The notes below the pieces were generated by a model. It was not told the origin of the DNA, made no database searches, and worked only from the letters and a program-made list of their open reading frames with translations. 64,000 bases of DNA, taken from NCBI GenBank assembly GCA_963664935.2, contig CAXXSE010000007.1, forward strand, positions 744,001-808,000, given 5' to 3'. The translations under genes and the position numbers were made by a program. Of this stretch, positions 62,634 through 64,000 are shown in pieces. The first letter of the stretch is position 1. Every line of letters begins with the position of its first letter. The DNA is from G963664935 sp963664935. GTDB taxonomy: Bacteria; Pseudomonadota; Gammaproteobacteria; Methylococcales; G963664935.

Positions 62634-64000
62634 ATGACAGCTATCGACCAGAAAGGACAGCAGGTTGATAAACAGTTTAATATCGTTATCACGCCGTCCG
62701 GCAAACGCATTCCGCTGTTTAAACCACCTCAAGCGCCGCACTTTACCAACCGCAAAACCGAACTCGAAAACATTTTGAATGCTTTACGACCTGGCAAAGT
62801 CGTCACGATCTGTGGTCCTGGAGGAATGGGGAAAACCGCGCTGACCGCCAAAGCCATCTGGACGTTGGCACCAGAGAATGAAATTCCGGCTTCCTTTCCG
62901 GATGGCATTATTTTTCATACGTTTTACAACCAGCCTAGGGTTGATCTGGCGTTAGAAATGATTGCTCAAGCTTTAGGCGATGAAGCGAAACCGACACCCG
63001 AAGCCGGGGCGCAAAGAGCGCTGTCTGGTAAACAGCTCTTATTGGTTTTGGATGGCACCGAAGAAGCTGATGATTTAGCAAAAATCTATGCCATCGCCGG
63101 AGGATGTGGCGTGCTTGTCACCAGCCGAAGAAGCGAAGATGCCTTCGATGATTGGAACGACATCACGCCCTTAGCCACGGATGAATCAATCGAGCTGTTA
63201 CAGGCTTGGGGTAAACGCCGGGCAGACGATCAAGATACCGTTCGGGCTATCTGTGAATTAGTCGGCAATCTGCCTCTGGCGGTGCGTTTGGCAGGGTTCT
63301 ATTTATCTCATCGCCAAACCAACGCATCCAGCTACCTAGGATGGCTGAAAGCTTCCCCTTTAAATGCCTTGGATCACGGCAAACGCCGCGATCAAAGTGT
63401 ACCCATCCTATTAGAGCGCAGTCTTGTGCAAGTCGGTCAAGAAGCTAAATCAACCTTAGCGTTGACAGGTATGCTCGCACTTGCACCGTTTGACAGTGCC
63501 GTCATTGCCGAGGCTTTAAATGTGCCTGTCTATGAAGCCGAAAAACGATTGGGGCAGCTGGTGAATTGGGGTTTTTTGAATATCGTCGATGATCGATACC
63601 AAGTCACCCATGCCTTGATTCATACCTATGTGCGTGAGTGTCTCATCCTAGATGATGACACCATTCATCGTTTGATCACATATTACCTCACACTCACTCA
63701 AACACAAAGAGCAAAAGGCGTGGAAGGTTATCGACGCCTAGATAAAGAACGCGCGCACCTGCTGTATCTTGTCAGACTTTGTGTTGAAAAAGAATTTTGG
63801 GAGAGTGCTAAACAATTCGTGTGGGCGATGGATGATTATTTGGATATCCAAGGTTATAAAACGGAATGGATAACCGTTCTTGAAATGGGCATCACAGCCA
63901 CCCAAAACACGCAGGATCGTCAGGGTGAAAGCGCCTTCATCGGCAACCTGGGGATCGCCTACCGTGACTTGGGTCAGGTGGAAAAAGCTAAAATATGCTT
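62634..64000 (+). CDS. STAND ATPase (NB-ARC type) with C-terminal TPR-like repeats, cut by window edge
   Basis: At least 455 residues; no stop before base 64000. Seen in order: the motif MTAIDQKGQQVDKQFN (1-16) and Walker A GPGGMGKTAL (61-70). Then come Walker B LLLVLDG (135-141), GVLVTSR (159-165) and the GxP-like GNLPLAVRLAG (211-221). A winged-helix-like region (near 285-330) follows, and then a TPR-like start GNLGIAYRDLGQVEKAKICF. This is the domain order of signal-transduction ATPases such as NB-ARC/Apaf-1-like proteins, many of which sense phage or stress. The effector, if fused, must lie outside the window or be the small upstream protein. Confidence 0.88.
   Translation, partial: MTAIDQKGQQVDKQFNIVITPSGKRIPLFKPPQAPHFTNRKTELENILNALRPGKVVTICGPGGMGKTALTAKAIWTLAPENEIPASFPDGIIFHTFYNQPRVDLALEMIAQALGDEAKPTPEAGAQRALSGKQLLLVLDGTEEADDLAKIYAIAGGCGVLVTSRRSEDAFDDWNDITPLATDESIELLQAWGKRRADDQDTVRAICELVGNLPLAVRLAGFYLSHRQTNASSYLGWLKASPLNALDHGKRRDQSVPILLERSLVQVGQEAKSTLALTGMLALAPFDSAVIAEALNVPVYEAEKRLGQLVNWGFLNIVDDRYQVTHALIHTYVRECLILDDDTIHRLITYYLTLTQTQRAKGVEGYRRLDKERAHLLYLVRLCVEKEFWESAKQFVWAMDDYLDIQGYKTEWITVLEMGITATQNTQDRQGESAFIGNLGIAYRDLGQVEKAKIC

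Overview
The window is a gammaproteobacterial chromosome segment. The evidence is the gene order hemA-prfA-prmC opposite a TPR lipoprotein-lolB-ispE-tRNA-Gln-prs-rplY-pth run, then tRNA-Tyr/Gly/Thr-tuf-tRNA-Trp-secE-nusG-rplKAJL-rpoBC, then fused str, S10, spc and alpha operons. A three-helix SecE, a CysB with a TSUP transporter, uvrA-(YajR-like MFS)-ssb and a DUF3391-type HD-GYP protein agree with this. The genus cannot be named from the sequence.

Layout. 1-1337: end of a transposon gene and an empty stretch. 1338-5088 (minus): JAMM protease, prmC, prfA, hemA. 5269-10954 (plus): cell envelope, isoprenoid and nucleotide genes with rplY and pth. 10977-25009: tRNAs, EF-Tu and the rplK-to-rpoC transcription and translation cluster. 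25101-26516: a complete 1416-bp insertion sequence that landed 5 bp upstream of the -35 box of the str promoter. 26702-44439: about 34 genes, almost all ribosomal, from rpsL to rplQ. 44486-53781: fdxA, a TSUP permease divergent from cysB, an HD-GYP gene with a frameshifted tail, uvrA, MFS, ssb. 54162-55577: a second copy of the same IS. 55695-62045: a small basic protein, cold-shock protein, MFS, aroC, HDOD protein, and a FliK-like/FlhB-C-like pair. 62279-64000: a 113-aa protein followed by a STAND (NB-ARC-type) ATPase that runs off the window.

The housekeeping genes are intact and ordinary. The unusual content is mobile and repetitive DNA fitted between them. A 118-bp long-hairpin MITE sits in three consecutive gaps of the rplA-rplJ-rplL-rpoB transcription unit and recurs near 51.3 kb and 56.9 kb. 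A 318-bp palindrome-ended, non-coding element of IS200/IS605 style has two nearly identical copies in opposite orientation, one nested inside a MITE copy and the other directly upstream of the FliK-like gene. Two IS copies of equal length have clear 5-bp target duplications. The two tuf genes look identical from codon 6 to the stop, which points to gene conversion.

The best candidate for a less described system is the last 1.7 kb. There a small protein and a STAND ATPase begin with the same position-matched N-terminal motif (D5, Q6, Q9, V11, Q14, N16), which suggests a two-component signalling or defence module. All coordinates and alignments were read by eye; no database search was run.
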